This document shows, piece after piece, positions 34,071 through 45,531 of a stretch of 64,000 nucleotides of DNA; positions within the stretch are counted from its first letter, which is position 1; each line of letters opens with the position of its first letter. The stretch is taken from NCBI GenBank assembly GCA_045837725.1, contig JBEWZL010000278.1, positions 1-64,000 of the forward strand, given 5' to 3'. The notes beneath the pieces are model-generated. The model did not search any database and had not been told where the DNA came from. It worked only from the letters and a program-made list of their open reading frames with translations. Source of the stretch: Vermamoeba vermiformis. Its lineage: Eukaryota > Tubulinea > Echinamoebida. The position numbers and the translations under genes were made by a program.

Positions 34071-35736
34071 ATGAGCGTATACGAATGGAAAGAGATCGTG
34101 CCTGAGACGAGGATACTCGAAGCAACTTCAATTTCACCATCTGGTAAATGTTACGAGTATTATATTGATGTAGATTATACCATCAAAGAAAACGAAATAT
34201 TATTACTACGCCTGGAAATGTGGGATGCGTTTTACGTTGAAAAATATTCGTTCATACATGTCGATACAGGCGAAGATTTTGCACGTAAGTTTCTTAGAAT
34301 AAATTAATTATATAATAATACGAATTTTAACTAATTTTTAGCTCACGGGAAAAATATTGGAGATAATTTTCGTCGGGCTTGGATCTTTAAAAATCCACCC
34401 AAGGGTCGATATAAAGTAAATACCGAAGGAGGCGCTCATAAATGTATGTACAATTAAATTTATATTTCGATATTAGCTAAATCTGGTGCAGATTGCGTTT
34501 CCTTTCTAACAACCAACGGAAAACTGCCACATCCATTACAATGCAAGATAAATAATTCGCTTCTGGTTACTCTACGTCTACCAGAGATATACGAGCGCAT
34601 GCCTACGGCAGTAGCTTATAGAAAGCTTAATACAGAGGAATGGAAAATGTAGGTTGGGTCTTACCTACGTAAAATAATTTTCAATGCTCTAGACTAACGC
34701 TGTTTTCTTATAGATCCGTCTCTATTCACCCTCATAAGTAATATTTTATTATTATGAATTTGATTTCTGACTCCTATAAGGAAAATAAGAATCGTCTTGG
34801 ATGCAGATGCCGCTTATGAAGTCAAAGCGAAACTCTTTATCAAAGATCTATTTGAAAGCGAATATAGTCCTACAATAACTATCGCCGATCATCAAACTTT
34901 TGCGGATTCGATTGAACCTGCTGATTATTATTTGTTCGATACTGCGTTGACTTTTCAATTTTCAATGAAACCATGGCTTAACGAGTACGACCGATTAAAT
35001 TATTAATATTATAATATATTCTTTTTAATAATACTATTTAAATAGGATTAACGCAACCTTGCGGATCAAGTTTCCGGATGAAACTGAAATTACTGTTACG
35101 CACAACATTTGGAATGATTATTCCGGAAAACTTGCCGTATCATTTGAAGACGAAGTATACGATAAGCTGACTAAGGATACGGTGGTCGAATGGCAGTTGC
35201 ATATTAAAGACACTAGATCCTTTCAAGAAGTGGTTGGCAAGGTCCACCGATTTGAATTTAAAAAACGAGAAAAATTTCTTGGAATGGAACACTTTAGCAA
35301 GACATTGGTAATGCGGTCACAGAAGTACAACAGTTTGCTTTATTTGACTCGTAGCGGAAAATTTTTGCTTGAGCGAGAGAAGATTAAAGGCGATTTCATT
35401 TTGAAGGAATTTAATGGCAAAAAAACAATCAAATTAATGCCTAAATATGGAATTTCATTCGAAAAAATTAATATGGACGCTTATTATGGATCAATGGAAA
35501 CTTCAATATTATTTTTGCCGGAACTATTGACCAAAATATTTCGAATGTGTGACCGACCACCACATAATTTTAACGATAAAAAATATAAGCAATTAATTAT
35601 GCTATCATTGGTCTGCAAATATTGGTTCAACACGTTCACTAAAGTCTTCTACATGGAAGGAGAGTATTCTCCGATTTATGGCGATTATTATAAGAGGAAT
35701 CAACTAGAGTTACATGGATGGGGTGTATTTCAATAA
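34071..35736 (+). CDS. F-box-like protein with N-terminal beta-rich domain (arm 1 copy)
   Basis: Start MSVYEWKEIVPETRILE at 34071. Short introns give pieces GKCYEYYIDVDYTIKEN, NFRRAWIFKNPPKGRY, SLLVTLRLPEIYERMP, VLDADAAYEVKAKLFIKD and ATLRIKFPDETEITVTH. A large last exon has VVEWQLHIKDTRSFQEV and ends in an F-box-like segment (LFLPELLTKIFRMCD, LSLVCKYWFNTFTKV). Here the F-box-like motif is C-terminal rather than N-terminal. The rest is beta-rich and unrecognised. Divergent from the SPRY/F-box gene with a ~300-base shared spacer. Arm 2 has the same gene with a few substitutions near the F-box (for example HNFNDKKYKQLI versus HHFNKKYMQLMV). Confidence 0.65.
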
Positions 35737-35826
35737 ATAAATTTGAATTATCACTCTTTTTTATTGTTGGATCTGCACTTAAAAATTGAAAAAAAAATAT
35801 TATTACGAATAAAATTACGTTTCGAT

Positions 35827-38800
35827 TTATTTTTTCTTTTTGATTCCCAAATAAGTCAACGCTTCTTTGTCTTTTTTGCGTGAGACTAATAACTGGAACA
35901 ACATATTGTAGACATTCGTTTCGCGATTGTTCAACTCATTCAACGAAGAATTCTTCGGCGAATTCTCTTCGCGTTCTAATTCTGCAATTACTTCTTTAGT
36001 CGGTTTTGAATAGCAATCTAATATAACGATTTGTTTTGTCAGATCTCGATCCATGATCCGAGGTTTGAGACCTTCGCCGTCAGCATAGAAGAACTCTGTA
36101 TATTCATTAGTCATAATATTTACAAATCATATCGCTACGCTTACTCTTCATCGGCTAAAATAGATGCAAAGATTAGTAAAAGTATTTTTCAGTGAACGAT
36201 GAAATTTCACGTACCTGATACAATCCGCGAATGATTTCAATTTGCAAACTACTAGGCTTATTCTTTTCATCGTCTATTAATAATACTTTGTAAATAATGT
36301 CGAGAATGTGAAGCCAGATCTGTCGCAACAACCGCAAAAATAATTCGTGGTACATATTATCCGTCATAATCTTCAAGTGTTCGTTCAAATAGTTGAATAA
36401 CGGCTCTAATTGCTCTTCTAAATAATCTTCCATTTGTTTGTCCTTTGGTCCTTGTTTCCTCGGGCTGATATTTTTCCACGCCGAACTCAATCGATTTTCA
36501 TCCTTAATGACGTATCCAAACACATTCAACAAGTTCAATCTTATAGTATTACTCATCTATATATTGAATATATGAATTAGAGCAATATGAAAGTTTAAAT
36601 AATTAACTTACGCCTAAAATTATGATGTCGATCATTTCGTTTTGGGTCTTCTTCATCGACTTGAAGAACTCTGTGAAATTCTCAGAAATATAATCTTCAG
36701 AGCTGAGCACCTGTCGCTCCTCGTCCTTGAACTTGGGTATAAGCGATTTGTAGATCGGATAAATCTGGTCGCCAACAAGTTCGTTGAGATAGGCACGACA
36801 GGCCTCGACATTGTTCAATTTGATGCAGGCCTGTGATTCAAAAATAAGTTAATGAAATATACGAATAGTAACTACGCACCTTCTCGGAGATTTTAAAGTC
36901 GAATTTCTTCGGGAAGACTTGGAAGGTCGGATCATACAGCATTTTGTCGAGGTTGTTGATGGTCTCTTCGGTGACACCAAGTTCCAAGCAAAAAAATCTT
37001 TTCATACTTTCAGCGTATGAAAATGACACTTTGCCGATCACCTGAATGACAAAAATGTCAAAAAAAGTGACACGTGTCAATTTTAGGTTGACTTACAGTA
37101 CCGTAATGTTGCAGTAATAGAAGTACGGAGTTATCGTCCCATTCACTGAAAAGCTCTTCTAAGAACTCCACTGTTTGAGAACACGCCATCATTAAGTCCA
37201 AACACGACGACGAATGTGGTGAGTCTTTGCTGATCTTTTCCCACTTGTCCAACTCACGCGCATTCATGGTCCATTCGCGCAACTTAGTCTTGAGCTCTTC
37301 TAACCAAAGTGCTACGTAACTAACAGCGTAAGAGTAAAGAGGGAAATCTGAGACACTAGAAACACATGTCAGAAAATGTGACATCTTGACAGGTCAAAGT
37401 GTCATCGCGTACCGTTGTTCGCGCTTAATCCAGCTGTCGAATAGCTTCTTAGTCGCAGTGAATACATCGATCACGCTAATAGTCTCGAGATCTCTCGAGT
37501 GCTTGGTCAGTGTGAAAAAATCTTTCAGATCTGCTTCGAGCGAGTCGTAACAGGCGTTGATTACCGTGCAAACAATATCGACCTCCCTAAAGTACAAAAG
37601 TGATTAATAATTGCTGAACAGATGTATTTTTCACGACTTTTCTAAAGGGTGCTTGACGTACTTTGGAAAGGCTTTGTCGAAGAAGAAATCGTATTCATCG
37701 ACAAACTCCATAAGGCCCTCAACAATCGCAATCATATCAACGCAACTGTACTTCGGTTCAGGACTTAGCGAAGGGCTTACGGGCGTTGAAACAGGGTGAA
37801 CTTGATGAGCAACGTTTCCCGCCAATTGGAACACTTCACGTGTCACTACTGAAGGGCGCGGCTGCTTTGTTTTATCGATTTTAGGCTCGACGAACATATC
37901 AGGGACTAACGGCGCTTGCGGCCCTGGTTGATCTTTCGCGTTGCTTTTTTTGCGGCCGGTCTGATCTTGTGCTGCCAGGGCCTTTAACGGTCCCAACAAG
38001 TCATATGTCAACTTGCACATCACCTGCAAATGAAAAAATTAGCGAAATTTCAGTGTAGTATATACTCAGAGTGCTCGTTTAAGTCGAAAAAGAATTTGAA
38101 AAAAAAAAAACTTTGCGAAGAAAAAATTGAAATTTCCGCTTTTCAAAAATAAGCAAAAAAGTTTTACGTACCACAGTATTGTCTCTGATAAGATTAGCGT
38201 AGTTGTTTGGGAACAAAAACGTGAACATTTTGATCACAAAATCAAAGCCGTAATCCGCGTCATTGTTCGGGAATAGCTTCGTGCAGCTCTGAATAGCGTT
38301 CTCGCAATATAATTTCAATCTATTTTGCGTGTCTTCCAAGCGTTTAGCTTCGTTCTTGGTTTTGAACGAAAATTTCTTTAAATTGACCAATGACTCGAAC
38401 ATATTCGATAAATGCGCTCGATCTTCAGTGACGTACGTCAAAAGATAGTCCAGATACCTAAAAAGGAAATTGATACAAGATATCCATAAAAGACTCGTGG
38501 ATCCGTATTCTCAAAAAAACATGTTTCCGTTGATGATTTCCTTATATGGAAGTTGGCATATGAAACCTACGTCAAGTGCTGATAACTCTTAGGAATACCA
38601 TAATAACTGCAAAATTGATCGATGTAGCCCTGCATCTCGACAGTATTGATCAAGTTAATTTTTCTCTTTTGTGCATAACTTGAAACTCCTATTATTTGTT
38701 CCAATAGCGTCCTATATTAAGGTTCAATTAGTATATAAGTCAATGTATCATTTCGTGTCGTGCTTACTGATATACTTTTATGCTTGTTGGTACGTCTTTA

Positions 38801-40663
38801 AATCTCCGTGTTGGCAAGTCATTAACATGAGATTGCGAAATAAATACTATTTGAAGCTTCAACTTGGCTTCCGGACTCTATTGAACATATTAGATCACCA
38901 TTAAGGTTCAATCAAAGTTAGATCCGGTCGGTCTTACTTTTGGAGATTTCAACGAGAACCATTCAATCTGTGGCGATGGTTGGTCACGCCACTTGGTGCT
39001 CTAGATGATTTAATTTACTTAATTAGGCCTATAATCATCACGCGTAATTTTAATAGAAAATTTCGTACCGGAATATTGAGCTCGGCCACTTTGGTCTTCG
39101 TTTGAACGCCAATGAAATTGTGGTCCGTTGTATAGACCTTAACTATTATATCTTTATCTGCCCTATCCACTGGAACGTCGCTATACAAAACAAAATTAGA
39201 ACGAAAATTTTTGTAACGAAAAATAAAATTGATAAAAATTATAGCATTGACGTTAATAGGACATATAATACTTACAAATACTTTTCTTCGTTCCATTTAG
39301 CCTTAGGACCTTGCGAAGTCATCGTAGTTTTGGTTTTTGATTTGTCGTATTTGACCATGACAAATAAATTGCCCAAAGTATCGTCTTTCAAGAGTTTCTT
39401 GCCTTCAAGTACTCCTATAAATAATCTTCCTACGCATTGAGGCGATAGCGCTTGGTAAGTACAAACATTCGCTGGATTTTTCGCAGCTTGAGTTTCATTA
39501 TCCGCTCGTTTTTGTTGTAACGACCTCCAGTTATAAAACGCTTGTTCATCCTAATAAAAATTGGCATTAATATAATTAATTTCGCATAAATATGGCAATA
39601 GCTTACGTTAAAGTCTTCTTTGTTAAAAGGTCCTTTTTTGTCCATGACTTGTTTCAGCTCTTCCTGCAATTGATTGATTCGATACTACAACGAGATTAAT
39701 ATTTATATCGTTAAGTATATATAAGTCTTACGTCAGTACCGCCAAACGTCTTGAGAGCAAAAATAATCTGGGATCCGCGATTAGGATCAGAAAATTTGAA
39801 ATATTGCTCGAGCTTGCTGAGTTCGAGTTTATATTCTGATTTAACGTGGCCGAAGGGGTATATTAAGCAATGAACGGCCCTTTCAAACGTTATCTGTTCA
39901 TGGATCTAGGTCAGTACGAAAACTTGCTTAATTAGGAAAGGTTTAGATTTCTAATTAAGACGTATTAAACGTTCAAATTGTATTATATATGGTATTTAAA
40001 AGGCATTGACTTACTTCTAATAGGTCATCAGGAGTTTTAACCTCGTAGGTATTGAACTCGTCAATTTCTTGCGCTAACCGTTCTTTAAAAATATTTTGCT
40101 TCTTATTCGCGTTATTATTATTCTCATTAGTATCCTTTGGCCGTTCTAATTCTTCAGGACGATTAAATATACTAGCGATTTTCCTTCGCGATACTGCGTT
40201 TCTGATTCTAATTTGTCCTTCTTCCTTCTTTTTAGCTACATTATCCTTAACTTTGCTACGATTTAACAAAGGGCCAAGGATTTTTTGTGCTGAATGCACG
40301 CTCCTGTAGAATTAGCGGTAAGTGATCTGTCCAACAACCAAATTCAATCTTGACAGCAACGTGACCAAAATTAATTAAAATTTATTAATTAACATTTAGA
40401 TGCTATCATAGGTCTTAAATTGACTAACAGACGGACAAAAATATTTTTTAATAATTTTTTCAATTAAATTGTGAATTAGCAACGTACCATTTAACTCCAT
40501 CATGGAACCCCTGTTTAAGAATATTCTTCTTTCCCTTTATCGTCGAATTTTTCGACACGCGAAGCGATCTGAAATTAATTTATTATTGAAAAGTCAGAAA
40601 TTGGAATTGCCAAGGCAAACTTGAGGGAAACTGGTCTTACTGTCCTCTTTTATGCTCCGCCAT
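35827..40663 (-). CDS. Munc13-like C2/MUN-domain protein (arm 1 copy)
   Basis: Start MAEHKRGQSLRVSKNSTIK at 40663, ending LTYLGIKKKK at 35827; more than fifteen exons, about 1,100-1,200 residues. A basic N-terminal region is followed by a C2 domain (CVGRLFIGVLEGKKLLKDD, LFVMVKYDKSK, KAKWNEEKYF, IIVKVYTTDHNFIGVQ). The MUN-type helical region includes YLDYLLTYVTEDRAHLSN, WLEELKTKLREWTMNARE, VEFLEELFSEWDDNSVL and, near the end, FFYADGEGLKPRIMDRDL, as in Munc13/BAIAP3 relatives. Such proteins prime SNARE-dependent vesicle fusion at the plasma membrane. A Pro-rich insert (QPGPQAPLVPDMF) differs between arms by a codon. The intron at about 37100-37042 carries TGACACGTGTCA (37068-37079). Confidence 0.85.
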
Positions 40664-41042
40664 TGTATATCAATTACATCTGAATTCAATTTGAGACACC
40701 AGGGAAAATTGGTCGGTTTTGCGGGTTTTGATTACCGCAAAAAGATACAAATAAAACGGGGGAGATATCAAAATATTAATTGTAGATACGTGGTTTATAT
40801 TCTAGAATATCTACAAGGAGCAAATCGTTTTTCGAAAGCAAAGGAATGGAGAAAGATCCGGTTTTGCTGTTAAGTTTCTCACTCACTTTGGTTTATTTAC
40901 AAATTATACAATCGTGATCGAAACCCAGGTTCTGGCGCTAATAAATAAAATATGTTCAAAATACCAGTGTTGTACAGGATCCGCGGATGTGGTTGGTGCA
41001 TCCGCGTATCTTTTCGACAATCGATCTTATTGCCAGTTATTA
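40664..41042. other. Intergenic region between Munc13-like and BRCT genes (arm 1)
   Basis: Spacer of about 380 bases with no gene seen. It differs from arm 2 by several small indels. Confidence 0.4.
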
Positions 41043-43376
41043 TTACTTGTCAATAATATCGACCATCTTGCTGCACTCGTCGTCGCTAGTGCCAGCATCG
41101 CTAGAGAGAGCAGCAGCTTGATTACTAGTCTCGTTTGTGATTTCGTTAGGCTCGTTGTTCGCCGAGGTAGATTCTTCGTCTTGTTGTCTCAAGAGTTCAA
41201 TTTGTTGGTTAATAAACTCGAGAAGAGGAGCAATATCTTCTTTCTTGCTTAATTCGCTGTAGTACTTGATCACTTCATCGCAAGCGGCGATCATTCGTTC
41301 AACATCCGCATCTGAATTATTCATGTTCGTTAGTACTCGCGAATTCGTTTGCATTAGAGTTGTATTTCAAAAATAATAACATATTTTACGAATTTTTAAC
41401 TTATATAGCTGAATTCAATTTTTGATCCAAAACGCATCTGGCTTAATTTCGCACGAATTTTCCATAGAAGAATTCTACTTACTCAGATGATTGCTTGCCA
41501 AGGCCTCGACGAACTTTCGAATGTCTACTCCGTCGAATTGTGGCAAAACAGAACTTCCAAAAGTTGAACTCGTGTCTCTAATGTTGACCTCGGTTTTCAT
41601 CAAATCGTCCAACTCTTCATTATCATCGTCTGTCATGGCGTCATCGTCATCTAATCGTGGCATGAAGGAAGGTTGTGGTAGTGAAGGGAAAGAATTGCGA
41701 ATGGTTGTGGCAGCATTGAAAGATAGGGACGGAAGTTGTCTTTGGAACAAAAGTTGACTGAGCGGTATCATGGCCTTGCTAAGGCTCGATGAGGATGAAC
41801 TATCAGGTCGCTTAATGATCACGCGCCGTCTAAATTGAGCCAAATATCGACGTCGTAGTGTTGGTGTGAGTCTAAAATGGGACATTAGTTCGCGCACAAA
41901 TTAATCAATTTAAAACTTCCGCCGCAAGATTTGGCAATTCAAATTCAAAAAGGTAATTATAGAAATGCAATTTTGCAACGTACCTATTAATGTCTTTAAT
42001 AGAAGGAGTAAGCAGCTTTTGTTTGGCCTCGTCGTCAATGGGCAAAAAGTATCTTGTCTCGTCGACGCAACCCTTTTGAAATGATTAGATTTTTGTCTCC
42101 TTTGATTCAATTTGACTTGAAGCTCGCTTACTTGATAGTTAATGCTCTCCAGGAACCATTCTAAGCCGACACAGTAGATACCCCATTCCATCGCGTACAA
42201 AAATTTTAATCCAGATGCGTTCTTTAAAAATCAATTAGCTTAGCTCTCAAAACGTCTTATCATGCTATAGTAAAGTTACTTACGCGATACTTGATCGATC
42301 CCACTCGTGTAGCGATCAAGGCAGTAGTTTCGCTGTTAATTTCTTCGGTAACTTCGCCATGCATGTACTTGATGACCTTGATTGTATTTTCCTATATAAG
42401 GGCGGTCAGTTCCGCGAGCTAAGCGCTAAAGTCCAATCGATCGAGAAATTTGGGACGGTTCAGTCGCTCACAAAGGGGACTGATTCTCGGTACGAAACAA
42501 ATTAGGGTATCTTTGGTGATTAATATGAGTAGGTTAAATTTGCTAAATTGATCAAGGGTCACGTAAGGAATTATCATGGAATTTGTGGATGTTTTCGGCA
42601 GATTGGTCTCGTACGCAAGGTACATACCTTTTTGTTGCTATTCATTGAGGAACATCCGAATTTACATCCTTCTAATAATCTAGAATATAAAGGGTAATGT
42701 TCTTTGCCTTCTGGAATCGGTTTTCGATCGCGAACAGATTCGTAGATGCAGCGTACACCTACAAAAGACCGTTAGAAACTATTTTTTCTGTGCATATCGT
42801 TAATTGAGTGTACTTGCCAATAATATGAGCGCCATTCTTCTCGCACAGCTGGTGGAACGAGTCCTTGCAAATCCAAAGAAAGTTAGTACCGCAATAAATT
42901 GTAAGCAATTTAACGCTCGAGAACATTTTCCTCTCGCGGTAGAGTGATAGTCAATACTAAATAAGCGCTTAATTTGCGTATAAATAGAGAGCTAATCGAT
43001 TGAATTAATATTTAAAATTTAATAAATTTGATCGAAAAGCCACTACTTGGAAAACTGAGTAATAGACTTTCGATATGAATCTAAAAATAAAATTAATAGA
43101 TACATGATAATCGGATACGCGCGCTTAAAATCACTAATTTCTGCATTCGTTGCCACGTACTCCCTCAAATCTGTCCACCACTACAAAAATTGCGTGTTCT
43201 TCTGCTTCGAGCGGTATGTAATCATTGATGCACCCTTCTTTTTGAACGAGTTGATTGAGTCCGCTCAAAAAAGTTGGAGTTGCACAGATCTTGCCGCCGT
43301 TCTCGACTAACACTTGTTGAAGCTTATGAGCATCTGCAATTTCTCCAGATACATAGAATATTTTGTTGGCAAACAT
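41043..43376 (-). CDS. TopBP1/Dpb11-like BRCT protein, allele with internal in-frame deletion (arm 1 copy)
   Basis: Start MFANKIFYVSGEIADAHK at 43376: first BRCT-like unit. The next exons give VRCIYESVRDRKPIPEGK and EVTEEINSETTALIATRV-GSIKYR, the front of a second BRCT. In this arm the following exon is NASGLKFLYAMEWGIYCV, the back half of the third BRCT. About 637 bp present in arm 2 are absent, removing two exons. Both junction exons are phase 0, so the product stays in frame with a chimeric BRCT. The C-terminal part is shared: a Ser-rich segment (IKRPDSSSSSSLSKAM), an acidic stretch, then, after an intron with a TACTAAC branch point, ADVERMIAACDEVIKYY to KMVDIIDK. BRCT scaffolds of this type act in replication initiation and checkpoint signalling. 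Confidence 0.78.
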
Positions 43377-43789
43377 AAGTTTCTTGTATGTTACACTATT
43401 TGAATCACGGGACAAAAAGCTTGTGACCGAAACTTGTAATTTTCCTTTCTGCCTTTTTTGTCAAATCGACAGTTTGTCGAGGTGATTCGCGGAGTTCTTT
43501 AATTAATCTAAAGTCCCATGCGATAAATCACATGGTACAAGATCACCACGCACGGCTCCATGAACGGTACTGAGTTGTAGGAGGAGAAAATTGATACGTC
43601 GGAGTTGCTACATCCACAAAGGAGGGTTATCTCGAACTTACGACCTTGATCCGTTTACTAGTAGCGCCCCAACCGGGTAGAAAATTAGTTTATTCTTTTC
43701 TTTTGCGTGCGTTTCAATTTACAATTGTAAATTGATTTTTTGGCATTTTGATCGGGAGAAAAAATAATTCTGTTAATTAAAATCTACGC
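43377..43789. promoter_or_regulatory. Shared spacer between divergent BRCT and RAD51AP1-like genes (arm 1)
   Basis: Bidirectional promoter region of about 410 bases. It is one of the most diverged stretches between the arms, especially 43530-43680. Confidence 0.5.
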
Positions 43790-45395
43790 ATGTCACGAAC
43801 ACCACGAAGAGCCAGCAAGCAGGTTGATTATGCTGCTTTTGGCGACGGTGAAGATGAAGACGCTTTGGATCTAAGCGCTGAGGACGCAGAGGACGAGGAA
43901 GTCAGGCCTAAGAAACGTGAAAAAAGAGAACCTAGCAAGAAAAAAGAAGATAATAAAAAACCTGCGAGCGTTATTATTGACGATAACGATGACGACGTTG
44001 TGCTAGTTGAAGATCGAGATGCCGACGACTTTGATCTCGGTCGGAGAATAATCAATAATATTGCGCAAAAAATTCCAGAAATTATTAAACCCAAGAAAAA
44101 GAACGTAATTGATGACGATGAAGTTATAAATTTAGAGGAAGACGATAACGAACCGGTAGTAACATTTAGAAATTTGCCTAAAATTGGCGGACAAACCGTA
44201 CGACCATCACCTGCCCCAGCTAAAGAATTATCACCTCGTGAACCGGTTGTAGAAAGTAAGTAGAAATTAATTCGTTATTTTTTTAAATTTTCTGGAAATT
44301 CGTGCCGTGCAATTCGCGCGGGAAACAACCAGCAGCCCTTTTATTGCTTATTTACGTTGTAGTATTTATTTTAAAAATTAACCTAAATTATTTCGATTTA
44401 GAGCAACCGACAAAGCGTGAACGAACACCACCGAAGAAACGGATCATCGATAGCGATAGCGACGATGATTTTAGCGGTGAAGGTAATTTTCACTATTCTA
44501 TTAACGAATGTTATATTAATTTCCATTTAGCTGATGGCGAATATGACGCTGATTTTGGGTTTGAAGAAGAAAGATCCAAGTCAAAAAAACGAAAGGCGGA
44601 GCCCAAAGAAAAGAAAGCGCCCACAAAGCGAGCAAAGCGTAATAAAGACGATGACGTGTCAGTATCAGAGTCGACTTCAACACGAAAAGAAGAAGTTCCA
44701 AAGCCAAAGCCTGTTTCAGTTGTAATTGAACCGGTCAAAGAAATTATTCCAGAAAGAAAGCCACAAACAGCGCCAGTGAAAGAAGTGGCTATTAAAGAAG
44801 TCAATAATAGCAGTAGCACTTCTAAGAAAAAAGAACCGTCAATAGAAAGTGATGAAGAAGAGGACAGATCCGTCTCGACATCCAACCAACCAGCGATTGA
44901 AACGAAACGAGATAAGAGAGCTTTAATTACTAGCGAAGCAAATAATCAATATGGTGGAAATAAGCAGACAGCAGCTAGCGCAAATGGCAATTCATCGCCT
45001 CCAAAGAAGAAAAATGAAAGCGATGAAGAAGTCACATCCGGTCCTTCCACGCCAATTAAGCGTAAGATTAATATGAGCAACGATTATTGTAACAATATTC
45101 TTATATTACTATTTAGCTAAACCAGTTATGCCCGCTTCAACCTCAGCTGCGCAATCGAAGCCGATCGTCAGCACCAGTTCACCGAAAAAGCCTGGTCTAT
45201 CAAGTAAGTCTTCTTCTCCCTATAATGAAAAAATTGATAATAGGTCCCGGCTATGATAGTATATTAATTGCGTTTCTATTTTTAGAAGCTAACGGAGAGC
45301 AGTCAAGCGGCATGAACCTAGGTCCATCACCTAGCCGAAGGCGCGTCGGTTTATCAAGAACTCAGCGCGTACCATCTTTGCACGGTGATAAATAG
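43790..45395 (+). CDS. RAD51AP1/NUCKS-like acidic nuclear protein (arm 1 copy)
   Basis: Start MSRTPRRASKQVDYAAF at 43790. The N-terminus (basic, then VDYAAFGDGEDED) resembles the opening of RAD51AP1 and NUCKS1, which have a similar V-D/N-Y-S-Q-F motif before acidic residues. The centre is low-complexity acidic and basic (KKRIIDSDSDDDFSGE, EERSKSKKRKAEPKEKK). The C-terminus RRRVGLSRTQRVPSLHGDK parallels the RAD51-binding end of RAD51AP1 (GLSR, then R-V-x-x-L-H). Known members bind DNA and RAD51 and promote strand exchange; the role here is inferred. Introns are at about 44258-44400, 44482-44530, 45062-45118, 45204-45285. Arm 2 lacks the EKR repeat in RPKKREKREPSKK and has DSDDDFSGE where arm 1 has DSDSDDDFSGE. 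It is divergent from the BRCT gene. Confidence 0.62.
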
Positions 45396-45531
45396 TCACT
45401 CGAGCTATAGTATAGTGCTTGTATTGTAAATAAATTGTAAAAGTTGATTTTGTTGCGGAAATTTTGCTAGGCAAAGCCTCTCGCAAAATTTCGGCGTCTT
45501 GCTTTTATTTTTTGAATATAGAGATACACAA

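Noticed and set aside
36001-36114. Separate small gene starting MTNEYTEFF upstream of the last Munc13-like exon
   Set aside because: A GTAAGC donor and ATACAG acceptor make this the last exon of the Munc13-like gene, giving the family-typical FFYADGEGLK.
42419-42625. 68-codon frame in both arms (also 52843-53049)
   Set aside because: It lies in the long intron of the BRCT gene, has no coding character and overlaps the donor side of the intron.
43560-43690. tRNA-like stretch on the minus strand (GTTGGGGCGCT and AAGGTCGTAAGTTCGAGAT resemble D-arm and T-arm)
   Set aside because: Acceptor, anticodon and T stems do not pair, and arm 2 has lost the TTCGA block. At most a decayed tRNA-derived sequence.
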